Source of the DNA: [Leptolyngbya] sp. PCC 7376
Lineage (GTDB): Bacteria; Cyanobacteriota; Cyanobacteriia; Cyanobacteriales; MRBY01
DNA length: 64,000 bases
Assembly (NCBI RefSeq): GCF_000316605.1
Contig: NC_019683.1
Location: forward strand, 2,650,036 to 2,714,035
Reading direction: 5' to 3'
Position numbers and translations under genes: made by a program. This document shows, piece after piece, positions 44,880 through 52,546 of this stretch. The notes under the pieces are model-generated. The model searched no databases. It worked only from the letters and a program-made list of their open reading frames with translations, and had not been told where the DNA came from. Each line of letters begins with the position of its first letter. Position 1 is the first letter of the stretch.

Positions 44880-45680
44880 TTATGACTCCAAAAAGATTGA
44901 GACAGAACCCGGAGAGGGCGTATAAACAGTTTGAAGATTAAATCTACGAGAGGAGTAAGATTTCCTCAAAACACTTTGTAAGGCAAAGGCAACATCTCTT
45001 TCGTTTTCAGCAAAATAGCGAATTTGGTCAGAAGAGGCTTTATCTTGCTGGGGAAGAACTTGGATTTCAGTCTCAACACCTGCTTCTTCTAGTGAAAGTT
45101 TGATGTCTTCGGCTTCCACTTTTTGATCTGGTTTACCCTCGTTGTAGAAAATTTGTATTTTATATTCACTGACAATTTTCACCAAAGAAGCTAACTCAGT
45201 ATCTACTCTTGGGTTTAGCAAGGGGGTATTGTCTTCTAATGTAGTTTGTATCTCCGAGTTGACTGATGCTGCTTGCTGAACAGCTTCTTGGTTAGCAGTT
45301 ATCTGAGCTTCAAGAGTTGTGTCTTGACTTTCTCGCAACTTTTTATTTGTATTTTCAAGCTCCTGCTTAAGGGTGTCAATTTGCTCTACTGCTTTAATTA
45401 AATCGTTGTCAGTTTCTTCCAGTTGTTTTTCCCACTTGAAAATACCAAAATCGCCTTCCACTAAGCCAGCTTCTATAAAAATACGATTAAGTGCTTTTGG
45501 TCTCAATAACAGCATGCAGAGAAGAATGAATACAAATCCGTCTCGGATAAAGTTAAGGCAACTCTGACCAAGCTCCAATGTATCTTTGAGCTGAACTTGA
45601 TAACTCTTGTCGTCTTGATTTTCTTTTTCAGTAGGAGTTTCCATGATTTTCAATCTAGATTCAGATGTCAAGCAACTCAT
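44880..45680 (-). CDS. TM/coiled-coil protein with C-terminal LytR_C-like domain, 266 aa
   Basis: A TM helix (GFVFILLCMLLLRP) at about 48-62 is followed by a coiled coil (about 88-125, DLIKAVEQIDTLKQELENTN). The C-terminal alpha/beta domain reads KIQIFYNEGKPDQKVEAEDIK, then QVLPQQ, and resembles small periplasmic LytR_C or SPOR-like modules, which is weak. Start ATG 45680 or ATG 45644. Function unknown. Confidence 0.6.
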   Translation of the reverse strand: MSCLTSESRLKIMETPTEKENQDDKSYQVQLKDTLELGQSCLNFIRDGFVFILLCMLLLRPKALNRIFIEAGLVEGDFGIFKWEKQLEETDNDLIKAVEQIDTLKQELENTNKKLRESQDTTLEAQITANQEAVQQAASVNSEIQTTLEDNTPLLNPRVDTELASLVKIVSEYKIQIFYNEGKPDQKVEAEDIKLSLEEAGVETEIQVLPQQDKASSDQIRYFAENERDVAFALQSVLRKSYSSRRFNLQTVYTPSPGSVSIFLES

Positions 45681-45867
45681 GAGTTAATTAGAGGTTCCAA
45701 TACTAAGTACATCAATGAGTTCTTTTGCTTTAAACCACTTACTCTTAAGTCAGACACCCTTTGATTATATTCATGTAGACACCACAGTAAAACCTTACTT
45801 AACGCTAATACCCATCTCAACATTTGGTTGACACAGTTCCTCTGCTCTAAGCTCAAATCTCTTCTCA

Positions 45868-45923
45868 CTATCCTGAAACAATTAACCAATTAATTAATTA
45901 ATCAATTAAATATTCTGAGATAG
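45868..45923. repeat. Framed 12-bp iterated site E
   Basis: CTATCCTGAA and TTCTGAGATAG frame three AATTAA cores at 12-base spacing. It lies about 190 bases upstream of the 266-aa minus-strand gene and may hold its promoter. The 46245-45924 interval downstream otherwise contains only the terminator at 46160. Confidence 0.7.
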
Positions 45924-46159
45924 AGGGTCAGTGAGGATGAACTACCAACACATCAATTAGTTCATATGTATTGCAAAATCTTCATATATCTATTAGAGTG
46001 TGGTGGCGGGTGGGGACGGAGGTTGAATATATACCTTCAATAATCAACTCACCGAAAGGTGTCCTTATTAAAGCCAAATGGCTACTATTCGCGTTAGCGC
46101 ACTATCATCAGTCACTTTGTAATGACACCTTAGAGAACTTTGTTGACGGCATAATACGC

Positions 46160-46211
46160 AAAAAAAAGAAACAAAAAATGACTCTTTCTACTTACCTTGA
46201 GAGAGTCATTT
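46160..46211 (-). terminator. Intrinsic terminator of the PTPA-CTERM gene
   Basis: On the minus strand a 10-bp perfect stem (AAATGACTCT/AGAGTCATTT) is followed by TTTTTT and a second long T-tract. It starts 34 bases after the gene's stop. Confidence 0.85.
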
Positions 46212-46244
46212 ACTTTAAGAAAAGACTGATGTTATGAGTTAAGG

Positions 46245-46799
46245 TTAAGCGTCTTCTTCTTTACGCTTACGAATAGCTGAACCAAATAATCCAGTGAGAA
46301 CTGGGAGGATTGCTGCGGGTGTGGGAACTGACTCTACTTCAACTGTGCCACCACTAATCCAGTATGAATAAGGCTTTGTCCAATAAATATTATCCGAATA
46401 ACTATAGGTATTTGAAGCTGCATAATTCAATAACTCAGGGAAGTTTATTGCTATAGCTTCAGGTGTGTAGGCAGCCCAAACATCCACCCTCGTGTTATCC
46501 CCACTAGGCTGAGCATAACCGAATAACACTCCTAAATCTGGATCGCCCAAGTCACTGAACAAATTTTGGTCTACTACAGCTTGCGCTAACTCCTCAGCCA
46601 GACTGGAATTGCCCCACCATGAGGTTGATTTTATTTCATCTGCATTCGCATCAAAACTTCCGAGCACAAGTTCAAGCTCATATGTACCACTTGCAGTTGT
46701 AATCTCTAACGCATTAACTGAAGGAGCTGCAACTAGACCTACTCCGATTGCAGCAGATACCACACCTAATTTTGTAACCTTATCAAGTAAACCTTCCAT
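46245..46799 (-). CDS. PTPA-CTERM sorting-domain protein
   Basis: The 184-aa secreted protein has a signal peptide (LGVVSAAIGVGLVAAPSVNALE). The C-terminal sorting signal is VPTPAAILPVLTGLFGSAI followed by RKRKEE, that is the PTPA motif, a TM stretch and a basic end, as in cyanobacterial PEP/PTPA-CTERM exosortase substrates. The mature domain is unknown. It has its own terminator. It is unexpected on a mobile element, as the host must supply the exosortase. Confidence 0.85.
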   Translation of the reverse strand: MEGLLDKVTKLGVVSAAIGVGLVAAPSVNALEITTASGTYELELVLGSFDANADEIKSTSWWGNSSLAEELAQAVVDQNLFSDLGDPDLGVLFGYAQPSGDNTRVDVWAAYTPEAIAINFPELLNYAASNTYSYSDNIYWTKPYSYWISGGTVEVESVPTPAAILPVLTGLFGSAIRKRKEEDA

Positions 46800-47030
46800 T
46801 ATTTGCCACCTGATTGCTTGCAGTAATTGCTACTGACTTTATTACGTCAACGTCACTTTTACTTAAGGTTTCATTGAACCTTCTAATAGAGCTTAATCAG
46901 GACATTTTACTTTCTGATAGCTTCATATTTTTCATCGAAAACCAGTGGTTTTACTTACGTGAAAATAGAGCAATTACTAGAGAGAAAGTACGTAAAAACT
47001 TAGATAACCCACAACAGGTAAATCTAGTGG

Positions 47031-47186
47031 CTACAGAGTAAATTCATCCTGACTAATCACTCCAGCAACACCCACAGGAACAACTACAACGAACAATCTC
47101 TCAAGAGAGAAGTCACCTGTAGTTGATAGGCCAATACCTGCAAGTAAACCTAGGAAAAATAAAACATATTTCTTGTTCTCACTCAT
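47031..47186 (-). CDS. Small membrane protein, 51 aa, overlapping the integrase stop
   Basis: ATG 47186 overlaps the integrase TAA (TAATG), which suggests coupled translation. The product has two short hydrophobic helices (KYVLFFLGLLAGIGLSTTG and LFVVVVPVGVAGVI). No family known. The next 230 bases to the left contain no convincing gene. Confidence 0.55.
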   Translation of the reverse strand: MSENKKYVLFFLGLLAGIGLSTTGDFSLERLFVVVVPVGVAGVISQDEFTL

Positions 47187-47491
47187 TACTTGTACTCCTG
47201 GATAAAGCTGTCGTATTGCTCTAAGTTCAACTCATCATCATCAAGCCACCAATCATTAGAGACAAGGTATGTTTTGGTAATCATCTTGATAGATGTTCCA
47301 CACTGTTGAGCGATGATGTAAATAGGAGTGTTTTTCTTGATTTCATTAGTAATAAATGTATGTCTCATGCAATAGGGCTTAAGGTATCTACGAACCTGCT
47401 TAAGCTCCACAAGTTCATTCAATATAGGTCTCCATAATCGTTTAGTAAGGTTGCCCCAATTGATGAAAATACCTGTAGGAGAAGGGAATAA

Positions 47492-48286
47492 GAGAGTTTC
47501 AAGAGAGTAATGTTAAACGCCAATTGCGCAGTAGCTCAATACTTCCATTCACTCTAAATTTCGCAAACAGTGCCATGCTCAAGTCCACCATGTGTTTTGA
47601 TTTAGAGACGACCTTCGTCCTGCGATGAAACCGAGCAAACCAATGGCGATTGTCTGAGTTGTTTCTCTCAATTGCTATTGTCTCTTTCTTGCTAATGGCA
47701 TGAAAAGCATCTGGGTGATTCTCTAATAGCTGTTGATAGGGTTTCCAATTATCGGTGCAATAGACAGTGATTTGTCATTGCGATAACCGCTCTAGTAAAT
47801 GACCTAAAGTTCGACTATCACGACTTCCCAATTCCCAGTCAATGAGTCGCCCAGTATTACGGTCATATGCTTTCCAGACCCAAAGTTTGTTTTTTTCTCT
47901 TGGATAAAATGCCATAGCTCATCTAGCTCCACCACGACAGCAGACTCAGGAGTGGGCTTTTCATAATTGGCTTCACCGAAATCTCTTACCCAATTGAGCA
48001 CTGATTGAGCTGATACACCGAGAATCTTGGCTGTCGCATTCATGGACATACCACTCATATACATCAATACAGCTTCTAATTTCATCCAGAGAGGCTTGCC
48101 CCGCTCTTTAGAAAAGCTTGTAAATTGATAATTGCACTGCTTACACTTAAATCGTTGACGATTTTTAGCGAATCCACTTTTGATGATGTCTTGAGCATTA
48201 CATTGGGGACAGTGAATTGTCATAGCGAGACTTCCAAGGAAACGACTCACTCCATTTTGCTATAGCATTACTTACTTGAAACTCTC
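47492..48286 (-). mobile_element. IS1-family insertion sequence inside the integrase gene
   Basis: The 795-bp element has inverted ends (GAGAGTTTCAAG at the left, its complement at the right). It is flanked by an 8-base target duplication: GGGAATAA at 47484 and GGGAATAT at 48287, one mismatch. Confidence 0.85.
47499..48223 (-). pseudogene. IS1-family transposase (InsA/InsB frameshift type), nonsense-mutated
   Basis: The first frame starts MTIHCPQCNAQDIIKSG (ATG 48223) with two CxxC pairs. The second frame follows a -1 shift at GAGAAAAAAACAAAC (an A-AAA-AAC slippery heptamer as in IS1) and carries the InsB catalytic part: AYDRNTGRLIDWELGSRD and TDNWKPYQQLL. A TGA at 47775-47777 interrupts the second frame (RLSQ-stop-QITVYC), so this copy is probably inactive. 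Confidence 0.75.
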
Positions 48287-49209
48287 GGGAATATTAATGC
48301 GCTATCTTCACTGACATCCACCCCTTCAGATAGAGAAAAAAGAAAATCCTTTAGTCCTTCATTTACTCTGTATTTTCGAGTGACAATCTTATCCTTCTTT
48401 CCTTGTTTTGTGTTGCGTCTAAGCTGACATGCTGTATAGGTTTTGTTGATATTAATCAGTCCTTTAATGTTGTCAAAATTTCCCCATGTGAGCGGTACTG
48501 CTTCCTCAGGTCTTAAGCCAGTCATGAAAAGAAACTGATATAGGTCACGATAGACGTTGCCGTCTCCTATTCGCCTCAATATTCTGTCTTTCTCAGTTGC
48601 AGTAAATCTTCCTTTGTTCTGCTGTTTCTTTGGCTTAAGCAATCCTCGAATAACAGGGTATGGATTATGAGGGACTTTTCCTAGTTTGACCCAATGATTC
48701 ACGCAAGCACTGATTACCTGTAAATCCCTATCTATAGTACTTTCCGCATATCTACTTCTATAGGCTTCGAGAAACCGATGGGAGTTATCCAGCTTCCGCA
48801 ATTCCTTTGGGAGGGATGCAATAAAGTCCCTTACACGCTTGTGATTTTGTAGGGTTGTATGGGCGTAATCATGCTCTAGTTTTTCCCACTCACAAAACAA
48901 AAAGTTTAAGTCTTTATATTGCTCATCAATAAGTTGTCGTTCAATTGATTTTCTAGGGTCGTAATAATCCCTTGTGTGATAAATACTCTGAGATAAGTCT
49001 CTATTGATTTCTATAGCAATGGATTGAGCGGCAACTAAATCCGTAACAGTGAGTGAGTGTTGTTTGTCGAAAGCACGCCATCGGATTCGATAACTTTGTT
49101 TGTTCGCATCAGATAGATAAACAGAAATGCTACCGATTTTGAATATTGATTTGTCCATTTCAAGATTGTTTGAATTTAGGGATGAATTTCAGCCTCAAAT
49201 CTGACGCAA

Positions 49210-49267
49210 TCTGTTTTTCTTTAGTTAGTTGAAACTATTAATAAATTGATTAATAATTGTTGGTTTC
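49210..49267. repeat. Framed 12-bp iterated site F, next to the integrase and attR
   Basis: GAAAC and GTTTC frame two ATTAAT cores 12 bases apart (ATTAATAAATTG, ATTAATAATTGT). The outer frame is shorter than at sites A-E. It lies upstream of the integrase start and directly adjoins attR, a suitable place for recombinase arm sites or the int promoter. Confidence 0.5.
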
Positions 49268-49314
49268 TCGTTGATATCGATGGGGTCACTGGTTCGAATC
49301 CAGTTACGTCCATA
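49268..49314 (+). repeat. attR: displaced 3' tRNA-Val fragment
   Basis: A 47-base copy of the tRNA-Val 3' part, with one mismatch in the anticodon (GAT for GAC). It lacks the D-arm and acceptor 5' strand, so it is not a tRNA gene. Confidence 0.9.
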
Positions 49315-49743
49315 TTTTTATGGTTGAGCACTTCTCCGACTGGTTAGTTAGCGTGAGTTCGGGATAAGAGGAGAAAAGGAGAAAGTGCATATTGTGGAAG
49401 CTGATAACCAGTCCACCACTTTCTCCCATGACCAGTCTAGAACCTTTGTTTTGTTCCATTGATGATTTCTGCCAAGTCTTTGAACTTCAATGGCAACAAC
49501 AGCTGCTGGCCTCGAAACAACGGCGGCGACGTCGCTCAAGAAGCTTGAGTTTAAGCGAGATAATGACGATACTGATTGCATTTGATCAATCTCACTATCG
49601 TAATTTCAAATATTTCTACCTCATCAATGTGCGTCATCACTGGCGAGGAGCTTTTCCCAGAGCAGTGAGTGACCAACGTTTTGTGGAGTGGATGCCTTCG
49701 ACGTTAGTACCTCTATGTGTCTACCTACAGCACAATGCACAGG

Positions 49744-50694
49744 TATAGCAGCGAAGGAGAAGGTTAGGACATAGAACAGAAGGCTATTCTGATGGCATCG
49801 AACAAATCCTCAGTCTTCTTGATGAGCTTACTTACCTCCTTCTTTAACCTCCCCCAAAACTTCTCTATCTTGTTCAGGTGTGGTGAGTAGGGTGGCAAAA
49901 ATATCACTTCACATCCTGCCTTCGCCACCAATGTTTGTATTCTTTCCTTTGGATGAACACTGGCATTATCCAGAATAATAATTTGACCCGGAATCAACTC
50001 TGGCACTAAGCAATCCTCTACCCATTGGCAAACTAAGGCGCTGTTGGCATAGCCCTCAAATACCATCGGTGCTATCTGCTCTCCCTCTCGCCATCCTCCA
50101 ATCACGCTAACTCGTTCTGTACGATGACCTAACTTCTCTGCGATAAACCTCTCTGACTTATGGCAGTAGCCATACCCATAATCTAAGGTATTATCAAATC
50201 CACTTTCATCGATATATACGAGTCGTTCTTGGCCATACTGCTTCAGTTGTGCCACAAATGCTTTTTCTAATTCTTTATCTCTCTCTTGATATCGATAGGT
50301 CTTTTTTTTCGAGTAAATTCAATTTTCCGTAGAGCTTCACGTCTGGATGCATCACTAATAGACTCTGGCCATTTCTCCGCCATTTCCTTCTGGGTTAGAT
50401 GCCCATATTCCTCTGCAAAAGCACGAAAAGCATCTAGATCATTAATCTTCGGTTGAGGGCCTCGACGGTAATCTGTCTTCGGAGCGACTGAACCGATTTT
50501 CTCTCGTCGTTTCAGCCACAGGTCTAGCGTATTTCGGCTAATACCAAAGAAGCGACAGATATCACTTTTTCGTTCACCTTTATCGAAGGCGGCAACAGCT
50601 TTTAGGCGTAAATCAAGACTATGGGGAGCAGGTATGGCATCTATGTTTATTGCTTCTATCCTATTCTGTCTTAACCCACTCCTTGCCTGCTATA
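49744..50694 (-). mobile_element. IS630-family insertion nested in IS982
   Basis: Terminal repeats TATAGCAGCGAAGGAG and TATAGCAGGCAAGGAG (complement at the right end) enclose 951 bp at a TA dinucleotide target. Confidence 0.88.
49764..50635 (-). pseudogene. IS630-family transposase, two frames, start codon lost
   Basis: The first frame (about 50635-50267) has the helix-turn-helix region (SLDLRLKAVAAFDKGERK, FFGISRNTLDLWL). The second, in the -1 frame after CGAAAAAAAAG, has the DDE domain (YIDESGFD, ILDNASVHPKERI, LPPYSPHLNKIEKFW). Family members begin MPAP. Here the codon is ATA and no other start lies upstream in frame, so the copy is probably silent. Confidence 0.75.
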
Positions 50695-51404
50695 TCAGCT
50701 TCATTGATGCCACCAGTATCAAAGTTTGTCAAAATCGCCGCATCTCTCCACATCGCGTTTTTGATGGCCATGCTGCTCGAGGTAAAACCTCTGTGGGTTG
50801 GTTCTTTGGCTTCAAACTACATCTGGTTATCAATGACCATGGCGAATTACTCAATGTAAAAATCACCCCTGGCAACATTGATGACAGAAAGCCGGTAGTG
50901 GAGCTTTTGAAAGAGTTATCGGGAAAAGTCTTTGCCGATAAAGGTTACGTCTCTCAACCTCTGACACAGTATTTACAAGAAGAATATGATGTGAGGCTTC
51001 TAGCTAAGCCTCGTCGCAATATGAAGAATCACCTGATGCTTTGGCGAGACAAAGTGCTGGCTCGCTTGCGAGCTTTGATTGAGACAGTCATTGACCAACT
51101 GAAGAATATTTCTCAGATTGAGCATTCCCGCCACCGCAGTCCAGCGAATTTTTGTGTCAACTTGCTGTGTGGTCTCATTGCCTATTGTCATCAACCTAAG
51201 AAACCCTCTCTTCAGCTTGATTAGAACCTTTATTCCTTATCCCGAACTCACGTTAGTTAGCTATGGGGTGAGATGATCGCCCCCTATCTCTTTGCTCGAC
51301 TCCAAAAGTTTGATAGTGGAAGTAGGAAGCCGCATTACACGAAAAAAGACGCTGTATCCAAGGCATATAAATCTTCTCGTAGCCGATAAATTGTAGTGAC
51401 CCAA

Positions 51405-52466
51405 TTAGCCCGCAATCTCATTTTCGATAATGCCACCACCAAGGACTTTTTCGCCTTCATATAGTACTGCCGCTTGACCAGGGGTAATGCCAAACTGTGG
51501 TTCATCAAAAGCTAATTTCAAACGACCATTGTCAAGGGGAACCACATTAACAGGAACAGCTTGACTGCGATACCGAACTTTTACTGTGGCGCGAATAGGA
51601 GCAGTAATCGGTGCAATAGAAATCCAGTTCATTCTGTTCACTGTGCATCCATCCTTTCCCGCGCGATCGCGGGTACTCACAATAACGCGGTTCATCACAT
51701 TGTCGAGCTTGACCACATAGAGCGGTTCCGATGCTGCAATACCTAAACCCTTGCGTTGACCAATGGTGTAGTGATGAATGCCAGTATGCTTACCTAAAAC
51801 TTTGCCATCGAGATCGATGATATCTCCTTCTTTTTGATCGATATATTTATCGAGGAAAGTTTTCATGGAACCATGGGCTTCGATTAAACATAAATCTTGG
51901 CTTTCCGGTTTTTTTGCAGTGGAGAGTTCCATTTCCTCTGCAATTTGCCGAGTGTAATCTTTGGTGTATTCTCCGAGCGGGAACAGTGTACCCGCCAACA
52001 TTTCTTGGGTGAGGTCATAGAGAAAATAAGACTGATCTTTGTTGCGATCCACTGCCTGTAATAGTTCGTACCGACCAGTTTCTTCGTTATGGCGAATTTT
52101 GGCGTAATGTCCTGTCGCAATTTTATCGATGCCTAATTCTTCTTTCGCCCATTGCAACATGGGACCAAATTTCACCATGCGGTTGCACTGAGAGCAAGGC
52201 AAAGGTGTGACTCCCGATTCATAGCCTGTGACGAGATAGTCAACGATATATTTTTGGAAGAGATCTCGGCTATCGACGATGTGGTGGTTAATGCCAAGTT
52301 GTTCGCAGATATCGGCTGCATCGACCATTCCTTCTGAGCAGCATTGGCCTTTACCTTTCATCAGCCAGAGAGTAACACCCTCTACTTCATATCCTTGTCG
52401 ATGGAGAATTCCTGCTGTGACGGAGCTATCGACGCCCCCTGATAAACCGACAGCAACTTTACTCAT
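51405..52466 (-). CDS. mnmA: tRNA-specific 2-thiouridylase MnmA
   Basis: It thiolates U34 of tRNA-Lys, Glu and Gln. The 353-aa protein has the PP-loop GLSGGVDSS, the catalytic Cys in [12 protein letters not shown], the second Cys in ESQDLCLIE, and the C-terminal beta-barrel ending [23 protein letters not shown]. First host gene right of the IS cluster. Confidence 0.96.
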   Translation of the reverse strand: MSKVAVGLSGGVDSSVTAGILHRQGYEVEGVTLWLMKGKGQCCSEGMVDAADICEQLGINHHIVDSRDLFQKYIVDYLVTGYESGVTPLPCSQCNRMVKFGPMLQWAKEELGIDKIATGHYAKIRHNEETGRYELLQAVDRNKDQSYFLYDLTQEMLAGTLFPLGEYTKDYTRQIAEEMELSTAKKPESQDLCLIEAHGSMKTFLDKYIDQKEGDIIDLDGKVLGKHTGIHHYTIGQRKGLGIAASEPLYVVKLDNVMNRVIVSTRDRAGKDGCTVNRMNWISIAPITAPIRATVKVRYRSQAVPVNVVPLDNGRLKLAFDEPQFGITPGQAAVLYEGEKVLGGGIIENEIAG

Positions 52467-52546
52467 GGCTTTTTGGTGATGATGTTGGCAAATTTAAATG
52501 CAATTCATCATTGTACCGATGTTTTTGGTTGATTGGATAGCCAATG

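Larger units (their letters stand above)
47186..49158 (-). pseudogene. Tyrosine recombinase (integrase) split by an IS1-family insertion
   Basis: The N-terminal part (48268-49158, 296 aa) carries the SAM-like core-binding region (LCEWEKLEHDYAHTTLQNHKR) and the first catalytic Arg region (LFMTGLRPEEAVPLTWGNF). It is broken at ALIFP. The C-terminal part (47186-47483) resumes at LFPSPTGIFINWGNLTKRLW and has RHTFITNE (His/Arg box) and a final Tyr (TKTYLVSND). With IS1 removed the reading frame is restored. It lies next to attR, as expected of the integrase of the element. The IS1 insertion would leave the element unable to excise on its own. Confidence 0.9.
30535..49314. mobile_element. Integrated element of about 18.8 kb in tRNA-Val, phage- or satellite-like
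   Basis: The last 47 bases of the tRNA-Val region (30535-30581) are repeated with one mismatch at 49268-49314. A tyrosine recombinase gene sits beside the right copy. The interior contains no HIP1 octamer, unlike both flanks, and is dominated by unrecognised short genes in tight divergent operons. Contents in order are: helicase fragment, IS630, Ddl-like gene, cas6, mCpol/CARF operon, DUF559 remnant, two membrane proteins, a virion- or transfer-like module, a coiled-coil membrane protein, a PTPA-CTERM protein, a small membrane ORF and the integrase interrupted by IS1. No terminase, portal, tail or capsid family is recognisable. Confidence 0.88.
49428..51224 (+). pseudogene. IS982-family transposase split by IS630
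   Basis: The N-terminal half (from ATG 49428) reads DDFCQVFELQWQQQLL and LSEIMTILIAFDQSHYRNFKYFY. The C-terminal half (to 51224) has the DDE parts FIDATSIKVCQNRRI, GFKLHLVINDHGELL, FADKGYVSQ and IETVIDQLK. The halves do not join in frame after IS removal (a few bases seem lost near 49735), so the gene was already broken. Confidence 0.85.
49352..51252 (+). mobile_element. IS982-family insertion sequence with nested IS630
   Basis: Inverted ends CGTGAGTTCGGGATAAG and its complement are flanked by the direct repeat TTAGTTAG (49344-49351 and 51253-51260). Removing the nested IS630 (49744-50694) leaves about 950 bp, a normal IS982 length. It lies just outside attR, so it belongs to the host side. 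Confidence 0.88.

Noticed and set aside
45677-45889. A 70-codon frame ending at the start of the 266-aa gene (ATGA overlap)
   Set aside because: It begins at a TTG within the framed repeat site E and has no recognisable domain; the overlap may be chance.
45971-46237. An 88-codon plus-strand frame
   Set aside because: It runs through the terminator hairpin of the PTPA-CTERM gene and has a homopolymeric Lys stretch from the T-tract complement.
49268-49314. A second tRNA gene
   Set aside because: Only the 3' two-thirds is present, lacking D-arm and 5' acceptor strand; it is the attachment-site duplicate.
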